This document shows positions 10,691-23,270 of a stretch of DNA of 64,000 nt, piece by piece; within the stretch, counting starts at the first letter, position 1; every line of letters starts with the position of its first letter. Under the pieces are notes generated by a model. It saw only the letters and a program-made list of their open reading frames with translations, was not told the origin of the DNA and ran no database searches. The stretch is taken from positions 839,001 through 903,000 of the forward strand of contig BSWB01000002.1 of NCBI GenBank assembly GCA_033239125.1, in the 5' to 3' direction. A program made the position numbers and the translations under genes. The stretch comes from Fagopyrum homotropicum (Eukaryota > Streptophyta > Magnoliopsida > Caryophyllales > Polygonaceae).

Positions 10691-11640
10691 GAATTTCAAC
10701 GAGGAAGATGTTGAAATTATAACTAGTCTTAGCTTCAAGCCATGCATGTGTGCCTACACGACTAATTCCAAAGCGATAAACTAAGGCAAGTTCCTTAATT
10801 ATTTTTTTTATAAGTTCTTTATTCTTAGGTATGTTTAAATCTAAGCCCAAGCATATAATGTTTTTTCTTTTATCTATAATGAAGTAAATATATTAAGAAT
10901 GATGTTGTTGCTTGTTTGAGTAGATATTAGATACTCGTATTGGAACCAGAGATATCATTATATTAGGATTTGAAAGAATGCCCTCTTTGCGACCGACATT
11001 GATAGCATAAGAGATATCATTCTATTTCCAAATGGTATTGCCTTGAAACTTGGAGAAGACGACTGATCGAATATAAGGTATAATATACTATTTTTGCAGC
11101 AAAATTGTTTGACAGATAAGTGAAAATGTGCATACTACTGTACTAGTTATGCTTCAGCATACATATATGATATAGCATATGATCTAGGCTCGATTAAAGA
11201 AAGATAACAAAGGTATACAATTCTGATGGATAACTTGTTGATGGTGTGTGCTTGAATAGCTTGATGACTAGTTGGACTCTGATTTCAACTTATTGTCAAG
11301 GATTTATTGTGTTTTAATGGATGATGGAATTGTTGAGTTGGCGAGACAAAACCATTTATTCAGACTGGTACAAATCCTTAATTTCATGAACTATATATCC
11401 ACTCGTACTGTACCCTACATGTATATGTTTTTTTTATGTATTTCATAACTCTGCAATAATAATATATTTGATTTCCTACCCGTGGACGTAGCCAATAGAA
11501 TGTTGGTGAACCACGTAAATCCTAGTGTGTTCTATTTTGCTTCCTTTTTGTTATTTTCTTACATTGTAATAACACTTCAGAAAGTATCTTGTTGCATTTA
11601 CAAGTAATTTGGCGAATTATGGAGCAGAATGACACATTTA
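10691..11640. other. Intergenic, nothing recognised
   Basis: AT-rich sequence without a convincing gene, terminal inverted repeat or array. Short open frames here show no family features. Confidence 0.4.
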
Positions 11641-13740
11641 AGGATTAGATCATAAATGAGCATGATGAGACATAAGAGGAAGCTAGGAATACGTGCTTGA
11701 GCAAATTCTGATACCGCGGAGCGGACTCTGATAATACGGAGTGACGGAGTAGACTTTAATACACGGAACGGACTCTGATACTACGGAGTGAATTCTGATA
11801 CGCTAGAGTGAACTCTCATACCCAGAGTGAACTTTGATATCGGTGGAGCGGACTCTGATACCAGCTTTTTTTTTTGCCAAAAAATCTAGGGTTTATTTTA
11901 AGCTACAATTTATCTCGAAGCGGACTGTGATACTAGCGGCTTAGTTTCTTTTTTTAGCCTACAAATTTATGGTTTATTTTTAAGCTAAAATTTATCTTTT
12001 AGGCTATGATTTATCTGAATAATTTTAGGAAATTGATCAATCTTATGGACAAATGTGATAAAAATGAATACTTAAGTACTTTTATGATAGAAAAAACAAA
12101 TGGGGTGTTGAATGAAGTGAAAATTGACGTATGTCAAGGATGCAACAACTTAGAGGAAAATTGAGCATATATTTATTATGATAATAACATACAAGATTGA
12201 AATGGATATAAATCCCGAATAGCATGGTTGAGAACCGGAGGTCAAGTCCCTCCCGCTATGGTTATCTTCACGTATTCAGAAACTAGAAGAAGTAGAACTG
12301 AGAGATGATACAACATATTCTATCAACATTTCGGTCATTACCACTTCTTGAGACAAAGTTGATCGTAGAGTGTCAATGTTTTAGGAGTGTTCATGATGAA
12401 GTACTTCCATAAAAGAAAGCTAGGAACACGCGTTGGAGCGAACTCTCATACCGCGGAGCGAACTCTCGTACTACTATGGGGTGGACTCTAATATGTTGGA
12501 GCGAACTCTTATACCACGGAGTGTACTCTGATACCGCTGGAGCGGACTCAGTTTCTTTTTTGGCCGAAAAATTTGTGGTCGACCTTTAAACTAAAATTTC
12601 TTTAAGCTTTATATTTAAGCTAAAATTTATCTTTTAAGTTGTTGCGCACATTAGGGTTGAGTAGGTTGCATCTCAATGAAATTATAACTTGTATAGGAGA
12701 GCTAAAACACTTGAGATATCTTGATCTTTTAGAGAATGAATTTGAAAGTGTTCATGTATCTATGACGAATCTAGTGAATTTGATTGTATTGAACTTTAAA
12801 TTGTGTGAGAACCTATAAGAGTTGCCGGATAATTTTAGGAAATTGATCAATCTTAGGTATTTGGATATCTTAAACACATATGTAATGAAAATGCCCTTGA
12901 CTTCTTTGGAATAATTGAGTGCTTTTATTATAGGAAAAGCAAATGTAGTGTTGAATGGAGTGGAATTATGTGTTGTCAAGAATGCAACAAATTAGAGGAA
13001 AATTGAACATTTATAGAGAATATTGGGATGAATACGATAGTTGGAAAATGACTGTATTTGTGAACTAACTATCCATAAATAAGTACCCCGGCCTTTGGTT
13101 AAAAAATTAACATCGTGACCCTAATTTCGAAGTTAATCTTGCATCTCTCCGACTAAAAGATTATAATTATGTGCTAATCTCATATTTCTTACCCTTTCGG
13201 ATTTAAAGAAAACACGTAGAGAAAAAGGAAGGGTCTAGTGATGTCCCAACCTCATGTTCTCTCTACCAATTTTGAAGGGATGGAGGAGGAAATTAGCAAC
13301 CGAAGTAGAGGAACACCTTGCACAACAAAATTTTCTTCCTCTAGATGTAGAGATTTACAATAGTAAAGAGCTCAAGTCCCTCTCACGATCGCTATCTTCA
13401 TGCAGAGGACTCTGATACTACATTACTACGGAGTGGACTCTGATATGCTGAACTCTGATACCGCGGAGTGAACTCTGATACCGCTGGAACATATTCGGAT
13501 ACCAACGGACTAATTTTTTTTCGGCCCAAAATGTTAGGATTTATCTTTAATCTACATTTTATCTTTCTGATTCTATGACGAATCTAGTGAATTTGCTTGT
13601 ATTGAACCCTTGACTGCTTTTATGATAGGAAAAACAAATGGGGTGTTAATAGAGTGGGATTGATGTGTTGTCAAGGATGCAAAAGCTTAGACGAACATTG
13701 GATGACGCTTGTTGAGAACCAAAACCCTTGCTCAAGACAA
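11640..13740. repeat. Three degenerate units: NLR LRR piece plus GGACTCTGATACC arrays
   Basis: Three diverged units lie in a row. Each has an array of 20-25 bp repeats of the form GGAGCGGACTCTGATACC (about 11700-11865, 12433-12552, 13404-13500). Each array is followed by a T-run and related sequence (ATTTATCTTTTAGGC type). Pieces of an LRR coding region recur with each unit (about 12020-12170, 12638-13050, 13565-13740). Two units share a segment reading AAGTCCCTC..CGCTA..TATCTTCA (about 12244 and 13374). All copies carry stops or shifts. The array unit resembles the 3' end of plant initiator tRNA-Met, as discussed in the findings. Confidence 0.6.
12638..13050 (+). pseudogene. NLR (CC-NB-LRR type) leucine-rich repeat remnant
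   Basis: One frame reads as successive LRRs of a plant RGA-type resistance protein: LKHLRYLDLLENEFESV, then LVNLIVLNF, then ELPDNFRKLINLRYLDIL, then MPLTSLE and LSAFIIGKAN. The spacing and the ELPDNFRKLINLRYLD pattern are typical of the LRR region just after the NB-ARC domain. At least three in-frame stops interrupt it, and no NB-ARC sequence is seen nearby. It is a dead fragment, partly copied at 12020 and 13565. Confidence 0.75.
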
Positions 13741-13749
13741 TGACTCTTG

Positions 13750-15115
13750 ATGATCGAAGAAGATATTTTCAATTTCAACAGGATATCTCGGGCAATTCTT
13801 CCGAAAATCTCGGCCGAGATAAATCCAGTCAACCGAGATTTTTCAAACTTCGATCAAAGTTGGGAAATCTGTAAAGATTCCACCTGCTTCCTAACTCTTT
13901 TTCGACCAAGATGAGTGCTAGCACACAGACCAAATCTTCCTAAATCGACTGAATCGAAGGAAGGCAAAACTAGAAGGGTTTTGGAACGAAATTACCCGGA
14001 TTCGACGTGATTGAGGGAATTGTGGTGCTGAGTGATTCCAGAAACTTGCTTGTTGTGTCTTTCTCTTCAATTTTGGACCAAGAACGAGGCAAATCGGTTA
14101 AGAATCGAGATTTTTGTGGAATTGGGGATGAATATGCCGAAAATGATGTGAAGAGTAGGGTTGGGGAAGAAGGTGAGGTTGTTTACAACTTTTATACCCT
14201 GCAAAAAAATTTTAAAAAATCTTGGCCGAGATTCCTGAAGCCAACCGAGATTGTCATCCGAGATTGCCTCTTTTGTGCTCATCTCGGTTGAATCGGCGAG
14301 TTGAAGAATGCCCTTGTTCCGAAATTATTTTGTCTCGGTCTAGATTTTTTTCTACTTCCTCTCTCTATTGCCTCAAAGTCTCGATCTTATAGCAATCTCA
14401 ACGCATCTTATTTGTTCATTCTTGTCGGAAGATACCTAGATCCTGCACTTAAAGGCACAAAAAACAAAACACACAAAAAAACAAGTAACTATTTATCTAA
14501 CAAAGCAAAAACTAGGAATTACCTTGGGTTACCTCCCAAGAAGCGCTTGATTTAAGGTCGCTAGATTAACCGCAATCCTTATGATCATGTAAGGTGAAGG
14601 GAGCAATCCTCTCAACCGGAGCTTCCGGTGTATATTTCTTCAACCTATGTCCGTTTACTTTAAAACTTCCGCTATTCTAACCCCATATTTCAACTGAACA
14701 ATGAGGAAAAACATGTTTCACAATGTAAGGTCTTGTCCATTTAGATTTGAGTTTACCTAAAAAGAGATGGAGTCTAGAGTTGAAGAGAATGACAATATCT
14801 CCTTCTTTCAGCTCCTTCGAAATGATATGTTTGTCATGTCACTTCTTTGTCCGTTCTTTGTAAATCTTTGCGTTCTCATAGGCGTTCAAGCGGATCTCCT
14901 TTTACTCATTGATGTCTAAGAGCCATTTTTTTCCAGCTTCTACGGGAGTCTTGAATGCTATCTTGTATGCCCAAAGTGCGTCATCTAACTTCATGGACCA
15001 ATCCTTACTCTTTCTAGAGACGGAGACCTTGTCCTTCTCTTTAACTCTATAAGACTTACAGTACTCAATAATAAAGTTATTCAAATGTTGTACCCATTTA
15101 CCATTGTTAGACATG
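13750..15115 (-). pseudogene. 3' internal part of a second Athila-type element (integrase C-terminus and spacer)
   Basis: On the minus strand, about 15060-14550 encodes the end of a gypsy integrase: KDWSMKLDDALWAYKIAFKT, then RLNAYENAKIYKERTKK and HDKHI, then LFNSRLHLFLGKLKSKW and later SFKVNGHRLKKY. Stops and small deletions break the frame. Downstream on that strand (14540-13750) lies a noncoding spacer rich in the palindrome TCTCGGCCGAGAT and in ACCGAGATT. Its place matches the spacer between pol and the 3' LTR in Athila elements. No LTR was found. It is on the opposite strand to the element at 2-8.8 kb and need not belong to it. Confidence 0.7.
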
Positions 15116-15470
15116 AAATTATATCGAACAATGTCAAATATGATGTAGACTTCTTGTCTTAGTTTATTTAAATTGTTTACATGTTAGCCTTGTAAGTTAC
15201 AAAAACTGTAATTCGATTAGTGATTCTAGCCGTCCAAACAATTTTGACCCGATTATAAAGTGATCAATTTTATTCTTCGATCTAGATGCAAATTGATATC
15301 TATAATTGGATCGTGAATCTAGCTGATTCTAATACAATATAAAGCTATAAAAATTTATTATCCGACATGAAAATCGTCACCTATACATTAGTTGGAAAGT
15401 CGTACAATTTTAATAACACGTATATTAAGAAGTACGAAACATACCAAACAAACTTATTACATAGAAAGGG
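15116..15470. other. Spacer, nothing recognised
   Basis: AT-rich sequence between the Athila remnant and the TRIM. No gene or repeat structure was seen. Confidence 0.4.
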
Positions 15471-15475
15471 ATAAC

Positions 15476-16140
15476 TATTGGAAGATATGATATATTATAT
15501 TTAGAGAAGTTATCTTATTATTTTAGAATAGTTTCTATTTTATATGATCTTGTGTAATCTTTATTATTCTCCCATAACCCTATAAATAGGGTGATAATAA
15601 ACTCAATAAAAGTGTGGTTCTAGCTCCACCATTCGTGTTGGTCTTTTTCCACCATAAATCTATCATGGTATCAGAGCGGGTTCGATCTCTAGTACCCTGA
15701 CTTATCGGGTTTGTCTACCTTACGACACTAAATGCGGGCATGAACAATAATAGTTCGTCCAATTGGGCTAGCCGGCCTTAAGGCATGTCGTCAACCTATC
15801 GGCGTCTAAATCTATCATTGCTACCGATTTACTGGTGGTCATATCAATCTATTAATGTCGTCGATCTACTGGTGGTGTCACCGCTCAACTGGTGTACTCG
15901 TTGATCCAGTCTTCAGCGTTCGTTTGCGTACGCACGCTTTGACTGCGGGAGCGTATTGGAAGATATGATATATTATATTTAGAGAAGTTATCTTATTATT
16001 TTAGAATAGTTTCTATTTTATATGATCTTGTGTAATCTTTATTATTCTCCCATAACCCTATAAATAGGGTGATAATAAACACAATAAACGTGTGGTTCTA
16101 CCTCCACCATTCGTGTGGTCTAATCCACCTAAATCTATCA
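15476..16140 (+). mobile_element. Complete TRIM (small LTR retrotransposon)
   Basis: Two near-identical LTRs (15476-15665 and 15954-16140) start TATTGGAAGATATGATA and end AATCTATCA. The primer site TGGTATCAGAGC (15666-15677), complementary to initiator tRNA-Met, follows the first LTR at once. A weak purine run (GCGGGAG) precedes the second LTR. The internal region is only 288 bp and noncoding. The whole unit is flanked by an exact 5-bp duplication ATAAC (15471-15475, 16141-16145). This is the terminal-repeat-in-miniature layout; it depends on proteins from another element. High LTR identity suggests a fairly recent insertion. A relative sits at 24893. Confidence 0.9.
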
Positions 16141-16159
16141 ATAACAAATATAGTGTGGG

Positions 16160-16350
16160 ATGATCATTCAAATAATTTTTTTTTTACCTTATTATGCCTA
16201 TGCAATGCGTAGGCGTAGTAAGTTTTCCTTCATTTTTCGAACTAAATATATGTTACGAACTACTACGCATCGGTCATGCGTAGTCGTAACCATTTTCCTT
16301 TATTTTTTGAACGAAATGAGCTTCTTGCTACGGCTACGCATTGCGTACGC
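16160..16350. repeat. Short diverged tandem repeat, TGCGTAGGCGTAG type
   Basis: Three diverged units of about 75-80 bp. Each contains a motif like GCATTGCGTACGCGTAGT, then TTTTCCTTCATTTTTCGAAC in the first two. It is noncoding. The motif is partly palindromic (ACTACGC..GCGTAGT), so it may also be a decayed inverted-repeat element. Confidence 0.45.
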
Positions 16351-19300
16351 GTAGTCAAGATACGAATAACATGAATATGTGGGTACGAATATCAATCTCG
16401 TTTGTTGAACTCAAACCTTACTTTATTTAAAAGAAAAAGAACTCTCTATAGTAAAGTAATATCCAAAGGGAAGTTGAATTAGTATCTACTCGTTCATTTG
16501 GCGATGACCATCCAAATAGGAGACCAAATGCTTTAAGCCTAAAATAGTATTATTAGTAGGCTTGTATATTAGTTGTGTGCAATACAAGTACACTATTATA
16601 AGTCTCCCGTATCCTAGGGGCTAGGCACGTGGTACATTTGAAGATGAGGCCAACCTAATAAGAGAAATGTGAATCTAAGTTGAGGGACCATTGGGTTGTA
16701 TTTTGTAAATATTAGTGAACAGTGGGAGCCAGAAAATTTTCGTTGGGACATACTTTTTTGAAACAATTTGGTTTACTAGACTTTTTCTAGTTTTGTGTTT
16801 AGTAAATGTACCCCTTGAAATAAGAGTGTGTAGAGTTTGAAAATAAATACAAAAGGTTGGGGTACATTTACTTAATTGAAACATTAAAAAGCCTAGTTAT
16901 ACTCTAGTTTTTCAAAAAAGCCTATTTACTAAAATTGCCCTACTTTTTTTTTATAATATATATCGTATATTAAGTTTGAAATTAAACAATAAAAATTTTG
17001 CTTAAGTTTTGTGCTATAAATTAGAGCTAATGAAATAATAAACATTACCTTAAAAGGAACTTTTTGCTACTCCCGCAACTCAAACTTGCAACTCAAATTA
17101 CTTCCTTCTCTTACTCTACCAAATGAGCTAGTAGAACAATATGTATCACATTTTGAGGAGGGTTTTTTTCCCTTCCTAAGGCAAAACAACATCGCAAGTC
17201 GGGGCTCCGTACCCGTATTATCTCCTAGATCTGCCCCTGTTTGTGAACCGAAATTTTGTTTATTTTATTGACCAATCATGTAAAAACTTGAAGGTTTTTA
17301 GTTTTTTATGCGCCACGTTACTTGCACTTAGGCTTGAGCGCGAAAATTGTTGTTGGAACAAAGAGATGCAAAAAAGACTTGCTCATCCTAGTAGGTTTTG
17401 GGTCCTATAGTAAAGTTTGGATCAGCAGATTGATTAGCTATCTAGGGTAGGTTTTGGGTCCTAAGACGTTAGAAATAAACCCACATATAAAGTCCAATAT
17501 ACGGCCCAATATTCTTAACCTATTCGAGATAAAACCCGAAATGAAAATGTAAACTGAAATTACTTACTTCTCATTTTCGTTTTTATAGTTACAACCGAAC
17601 GACCCATAAAGTTTTACACTTGAATTATCTCCATGTTTGTAGTGGTTATAAGTTTTATTTGAATTAATTATTTAATTTTGTGTCATGTTCAAAACTGAGT
17701 TATCAAATATAATAACTTAAAAATATTATATTTAGCTTAAAAAAAGTATAAATGAAAAGATAATTGCAAAACCCATTTTATTATTGTTTCAATATGTATT
17801 ATTTGTAATATATCTACTTCTTCAAAATAATCCCAACACAATCCACCAAACGCACCCTTAATCCTCGTGTTAAGAAACAAAAAATGACGCAACTAATAGA
17901 ATACTACCGATGGGTTTGATGATGACAAACCCTCAAAATAATTGAACAAAGAATACTAGAATTCTTGATTTAAATGATGGTGTTTCAAGTGGTAAGCCTA
18001 GGGCAGTATTGTGCAGAAGAATCAATGCAAGTGAGCAACACATTTGGGTCCTTGGTGAGGGAAACCAAGAGTTGAAATTGTGGAAATTTTTTCATCCTCG
18101 TATAGATATAGATTATAAGATGAAGGAGAAAATTATGGTTTGAAGCTTTTCAACCGAACGGATCCGAAATCAAGCAAATTCTTAGGCTCTTTCTTTCTCT
18201 TTCTAATGAAGAACTCTTAGTCACTACCTTTGAAAAAAGTGTTTGTTTGGTGACTAAAATGGAATGTTACAAAAAAAAAGATAACCATTTACCTTTCATT
18301 TATCTTTCCCCCCTGCCTTTTTCTTTCCGTTTTCATTTCATCCTCTAACCAAACGCCGCGTACCAAGAACACTAACCTCCAAAGCACCATAACCATGTAA
18401 ACCAACAACTGACTGCAAACGAGCAATTTGAACTTGAAATTGTAACATCTTACTCTTCTCCCACCTTACAGTCCACTTGCCACTCCTTAAAAGGCCTAAA
18501 TTCTTCAATCAATTACACTTACTAGTTACCATCAATTTTCAAGCTTCTTTTGTTTTTACCTTGTACTTTTCACCTAAGATAATGAGATCTTATCCAACAC
18601 AGGCTGTAAAGATTCATATCATACATAAAATTGCCTCTCAGCCCACTCTTAAGTCTTAGCATTAATCCATTGCAATTTGCCAGTGAAAACTAGAAAACCT
18701 TTATCAAAAACAACATACAAAGCCCACTGAAAGGCAAAAACCCATTGTTCCCCCCTACACCTTGTTGTTTCTGACATTACCCATAGTTTCACCGGCACTT
18801 TTCCTTCTAATGCAAGAATTGACCCGATATTTCAAATTAATTACCTCTAATTTCTACTGATCTGCGGGTTAATGTGCAGATCAAGCAAACTTTATTTATA
18901 GTTTTTTTACATAACAAGGACAGTAATTACTTCCGGGACATAGGAACCAGCCTAAGGCATCCTTTTTGGATAAAAAAAACTATATTTGCAAAACAAAAAA
19001 ATTTATTCAGAGAAGTAATTTTAAAAAAATGAAATTCTTGTGGACAAACTTTTGCCTTACCATTCCATATACCAAGACAAAAAATATTGAGATTTCAGTA
19101 AAAATACAAAGACTTGGTTCCCAAGAGAGAGCAATGCCAAATCATCAAAGCTTAAAATATAAGTTCATTCACATGGTGAGAGGAGGATGAGCTGAATTTA
19201 GACTGTTTAATTAATTAAAGCCTCTTTCCAATGCACCAACAATACCTTTATAATCCCTTCAAGTTGCAGTAGCTGTAATTTTGCCTCTTAACTTCCGGTA

Positions 19301-19397
19301 ACGTAAGATTTAACTACCAAAAGGAACGGTTAGTGATATCTAATCTAAGAATCCCTATAATTACGCATAATTAGATTTGCTATGTGTCTCCCTTGCC
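16351..19397. other. Intergenic region upstream of the ACO1-like gene
   Basis: About 3 kb with no gene I can support. It contains a few short open frames without family features and several A- and T-rich runs. Distal promoter elements of the ACO1-like gene may lie near its right end. Confidence 0.4.
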
Positions 19398-19407
19398 TAT
19401 ATATATA
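19398..19407 (+). promoter_or_regulatory. Putative TATA box of the ACO1-like gene
   Basis: TATATATATA lies about 70-80 bp before the proposed start codon at 19478. That leaves room for a transcription start near 19430 and a leader of about 45-50 nt, normal for a plant gene. Confidence 0.5.
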
Positions 19408-19477
19408 CACCATTTATTGAGCCACATTCAGCATTCAAAGTGTAAGAAAGAATAAAAAGAAAGGTTGAAAGAAAAGG

Positions 19478-20886
19478 ATGGAAATACCTGTGATTAACTT
19501 TGCTGACCTCGAAAGCGAGAAGCGAAGCCAAACAATGGCAACCTTGCACCATGCCTGTGAGAAATGGGGCTTCTTTCAGGTAAATACATAAGGGTATTCT
19601 CAAGTTGGGAATATTTGATCACCCATTTGCTAATATTGATGATTATTTGCCTGCAGATTGAAAACCATGGCATTGATAAGGCTTTGATGGATAAGGTACA
19701 GGAATTTGTTAACACATACTATGAGGAGAAACTCAAGGATAAGTTCTATGAGTCACACAATATCGAGGCACTCAATGGAAAGAATGTTGCTTCCAACTCG
19801 GATTGGGAAAGCAGCTTCTTCCTTTGGCATCGTCCAATGTCTAACATTCATGAGTTTGGAGACTTCTCTAAAGAATTCTGGTCAGTAAAATATACACATT
19901 TAAGTTTAACTCAGATGAATCGGTATTAATAACAAAGGGTGATTTGTTGAACAGGGAAAGAACAATACCCAATTAGTAAGAAACAAGTAGAGAAAAAAGT
20001 ACAATATTAAAAAACAAACAAATAGACTTATTTTACAGATTCATAGAAAATGGAGTACGATAAGAATTGCTTTTCCTTTACCAATATAGAAAAAGTGCCA
20101 ACGTTGTTCTGAAAATGTGAAATTTGAAATGAAATTTGCATTCTAAATTGAAATTAATATGATTAATGAGGATAATTGCAGAGTATAATGTTACATATAT
20201 TTAAACCACCATCTATTGTGAGACTGATGGAGTACATATGACATTTTTGCTTAGCAGGATTTAACACTAATGTGCATGTATGCAGCAAAACAATGGATGA
20301 CTATATTGAGCAACTTGTCAAAGTGGCAGAGAAGTTGGCAGAGTTGATAAGTGAAAACCTCGGTTTGGAGAAAGACTTCATAAAGAAGTCGTTCTCAGGA
20401 GAAGCAGGCCCGGCTGTGGGAACCAAAGTGGCCAAATATCCTAAGTGTCCTACACCCGAGCTTGTAAGGGGACTTCGAGAGCACACTGATGCAGGAGGAA
20501 TCATTCTTCTGCTACAAGATGATCAAGTCCCGGGACTTGAGTTCTACAAAGATGAACAGTGGGTAAAAATCCCGCCAACCAAAAATAATAGACTCTTTGT
20601 TAATACAGGTGATCAACTGGAAGTGCTGAGCAACGGAAAATATAAGAGTATATTGCACCGTGTTATGGCACTTGACAAAGGAAGCAGACTCTCCATTGCT
20701 ACCTTCTATAATCCTGCAGGTGATGCCATCATTTCTCCAGCTCCGAAGCTCTTATATCCTACTAGTTATCGCTTCCAAGATTACCTGCAGCTTTACGCAA
20801 AGACTAAGTTTTTAGACAAAGCTCCGAGATTTGAATCTATGAAGGCAGAAGAAATGGCCAACGGGAAAGTCAGTGTTCCTGCATAA
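19478..20886 (+). CDS. ACO1: 1-aminocyclopropane-1-carboxylate oxidase (ethylene-forming enzyme), ACO1 type
   Basis: Three exons: 19478-19579, 19657-19880 and 20286-20886, joined in frame to 308 residues. Introns start GT and end AG. ACC oxidase turns ACC into ethylene in the cytosol, using Fe(II), ascorbate and bicarbonate. Visible features: the N-terminal IPVINFADL; the KWGFFQ and NHGI blocks of the 2-oxoglutarate/Fe(II) dioxygenase family; iron ligands His175, Asp177 (REHTDAGG) and His233 (LHRVM); and the RLS motif (Arg243, Ser245) that binds the substrate carboxylate. The block GDAIISPAPKLLYP and the size resemble the Arabidopsis ACO1 branch more than ACO2 or ACO4. The start codon begins the conserved N-terminus and follows a plausible TATA box. 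No damage is seen. The Cys109 codon spans the second intron. Confidence 0.92.
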
Positions 20887-21631
20887 GTGAACTTCCATGT
20901 CTTGTTTCCCTTTTGTAATGTCTCTTTGTTTCTGTCATTTTTCCAAGGTCCAGAGAAGTATCCTAGCAATACCAATCGTCTGTACTTTGGTGCTATCTTG
21001 TACACATGATGATACTACATGTCTCATGAGTGCATTTAATGATGACCTTCCATGTTACCTATTTTACATAAAAACTTAATACAAACTCAAGTTTTGTTCA
21101 AATCCTCATAGGAGTCATAGCAGAACAACTTAACTATCAAGAAAACGTTTATAAACTTACTAGGTTGTAATCCAAGCATTGGCCTTTTCTAGAAAAATAC
21201 AAATTATTAGCTACTAAATAATAGATTAATGAAATGAACATTGTTAACCTAAAATACAGATCTTTTTGGGTATCATAAACAGTTCAGGCTGATCATAAAA
21301 CCAAAATGAGCCTATGTCCTCTAGAAAAGGTGAGACAATTTAACCAACGAGGTCCCCTAGCTAAAGCAAAGTGCCTAACAGAGTGAAACATAACATTAAT
21401 AAGACATAGACATGAATTTAATAGTAGAAAGACAAATAAACCCTATAAAGTAATATAATATAATGACAAAATCAAGAATGAACAGTAAGTCAAAAGGGAA
21501 AAGAGTAGCTCAAAGCAAAAGATTGTTTGTGACAAGGTTATATTTCCCATATCCTTCAGTGCGTTGAAGATGTATATAAAAGAGCAAGAGCATAAATCTT
21601 GAGAATAAGTAGGGACATAATCAAGAGGATA
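20887..21631. other. Convergent 3' intergenic region
   Basis: It separates the ACO1-like gene (+) from the FANCE-like gene (-), so both 3' untranslated regions must fall here. The sequence is AT-rich and no repeat or other gene was recognised. Confidence 0.5.
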
Positions 21632-23270
21632 CTACAAAGAATCCAATTTTGATAGTATTGATTTCGTTACAATAGTATTGGTGCAAGCAGCTGCTTCACT
21701 AAGAATATGTTTATGGGGCTTCAACAGAGGCAAACATTTGACGACAAAACATAACAGGAAATTACCAAACTTTAATGATCTAGCAAATCTCTCAGCCGAT
21801 TCATGAACTTTATAAACAAGATGATCAATTGAATCCTTGGTCATATGGACATTATTGTTGAGGATATTCTGGAACAAACTAAATGTGGCCTCTGTCCACA
21901 ACAGTTCAGAAGATATCATCGGTTGATGGCATGGAAGACATATGAAGCTTTTTACATCAGCTGCACCCGACAGCAGTTTTTGGCAAAAGGCGGAAACATG
22001 AGCTGAATGTAAGCACTCTTTCATGATTCTTGTCACAACATCACATATTGGGTTGTTGATACCATTCTTCTTAAGAATCAAAGGAAACAAAAGAGCATAT
22101 TCGGCAGCCCTTTGATGCAACTTACAGTACTCTATTGCTGCAGCCATTATCACACGAGATGCAGGTTCCTCTAGGATCAATAACTTGGGTAGAAGCGTCG
22201 AGCAAAGTACCTGACTTGGCCAACCAAATTCTACTTCTACTTCATCATTAACATTCAAGAGATTAGATAGAAGACTTGCCATGATCTCATCATCAGCTTG
22301 CCAAGGTTCAATCAACTCGAAAAGAGCCAGAGAATCAACTTTTCTTCTTCCTAGGCAAAGATGGCGGATTTCATCAGCTAACCTCATAGTATCCAAATTA
22401 CCCTCAAGATTAGCCATACGGCCACTTAAATCAGCTGCTAGTCTTTGAAGATCGGGATTCAGAGAATCATTCATTTCACTAAGATCAATGTTTCCTTCTT
22501 GACTTGCATCTAAATTCTTCCCAACTACATCTTCGGATTCCCTAACCTCAGCCTCCACGCATAAATGCACATTGTATGCATAGCTATCCGTTGCCATTCC
22601 CAACTTCAATTCATCAAGGGACAAACGAAGCCAGGGAAGAACGGGACGATCAAACCCATCACATTCACCACTCCCAGCACTTTCAAGGCAAATGGGAAGT
22701 GAATAAAACTCATTGTCCACCAAGTTACCAACAGAACACGCCTCCACCAAATGACTCGACTCACGGGTTCGTTCAGACAATTTATCGATCAGGTTGTGGG
22801 CACCATTCCTAACCCAAAAATTAACCTCCTTTTCTCCACCCAATAGACTTCCAGCCAGATTAGACAGCTCAAGAGACGAGAAACTTCGACAATCGTAAGC
22901 TAAAAAAGAGAGGATTCGAGCCTGGACTAAATTCGGCAGAGTCTCCATCCACATCATCCTGTATAAACAAAACACCCAAAACAAATTGAACTTTGAGACC
23001 TGAGAAGTAAAACATAAGCTAAGAAATTATAATGTAGAGTAAATGAAGAACTGCCCGATTACTATTTTCGTACCTATGGAGAGCGTGAGCTGGAGAGGAC
23101 GAGGAGGCGGAAATGGCGTCAGCGGGTTGAGTGAGAAGAGCGAGGAATGAAGCGGGGGTGATAGTGGGATCGGAAGAGGCGTTAAATGAATTTTGAAGCC
23201 ATAGAGAAGCTTCTGATTCTGGAGTTGAAGAATTGAGGAAGATGTTGAAGAGAGGAACCCATTCCTCCAT
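21632..23270 (-). CDS. Uncharacterised conserved plant protein, possibly FANCE-like
   Basis: Two exons: 23270-23074 and 22958-21632, joined in frame (CAT AG|G ATG) to 507 residues. The donor is GTACGA and the acceptor ATACAG. The N-terminus is acidic and Ser-rich (MEEWVPLFNIFLNSSTPESE). The C-terminal half is mainly amphipathic helices, rather like HEAT or FANC repeats, with no catalytic motif. From memory, plant proteins with this opening and size have been annotated as Fanconi anaemia group E (FANCE) homologues, subunits of the FA core complex in crosslink repair. That is a weak recollection, so the function is a suggestion. It could simply be a plant-specific helical-repeat protein. The gene converges with the ACO1-like gene and appears intact. 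The start codon is the first ATG of the conserved opening. Confidence 0.7.

Noticed and set aside
14007..14555. Two overlapping plus-strand frames of 84-94 codons
   Set aside because: They lie antisense in the spacer of the Athila remnant and show no family features or codon bias I could see.
22576..22812. Plus-strand frame inside the FANCE-like gene
   Set aside because: Shadow of the coding strand exon; no independent support.
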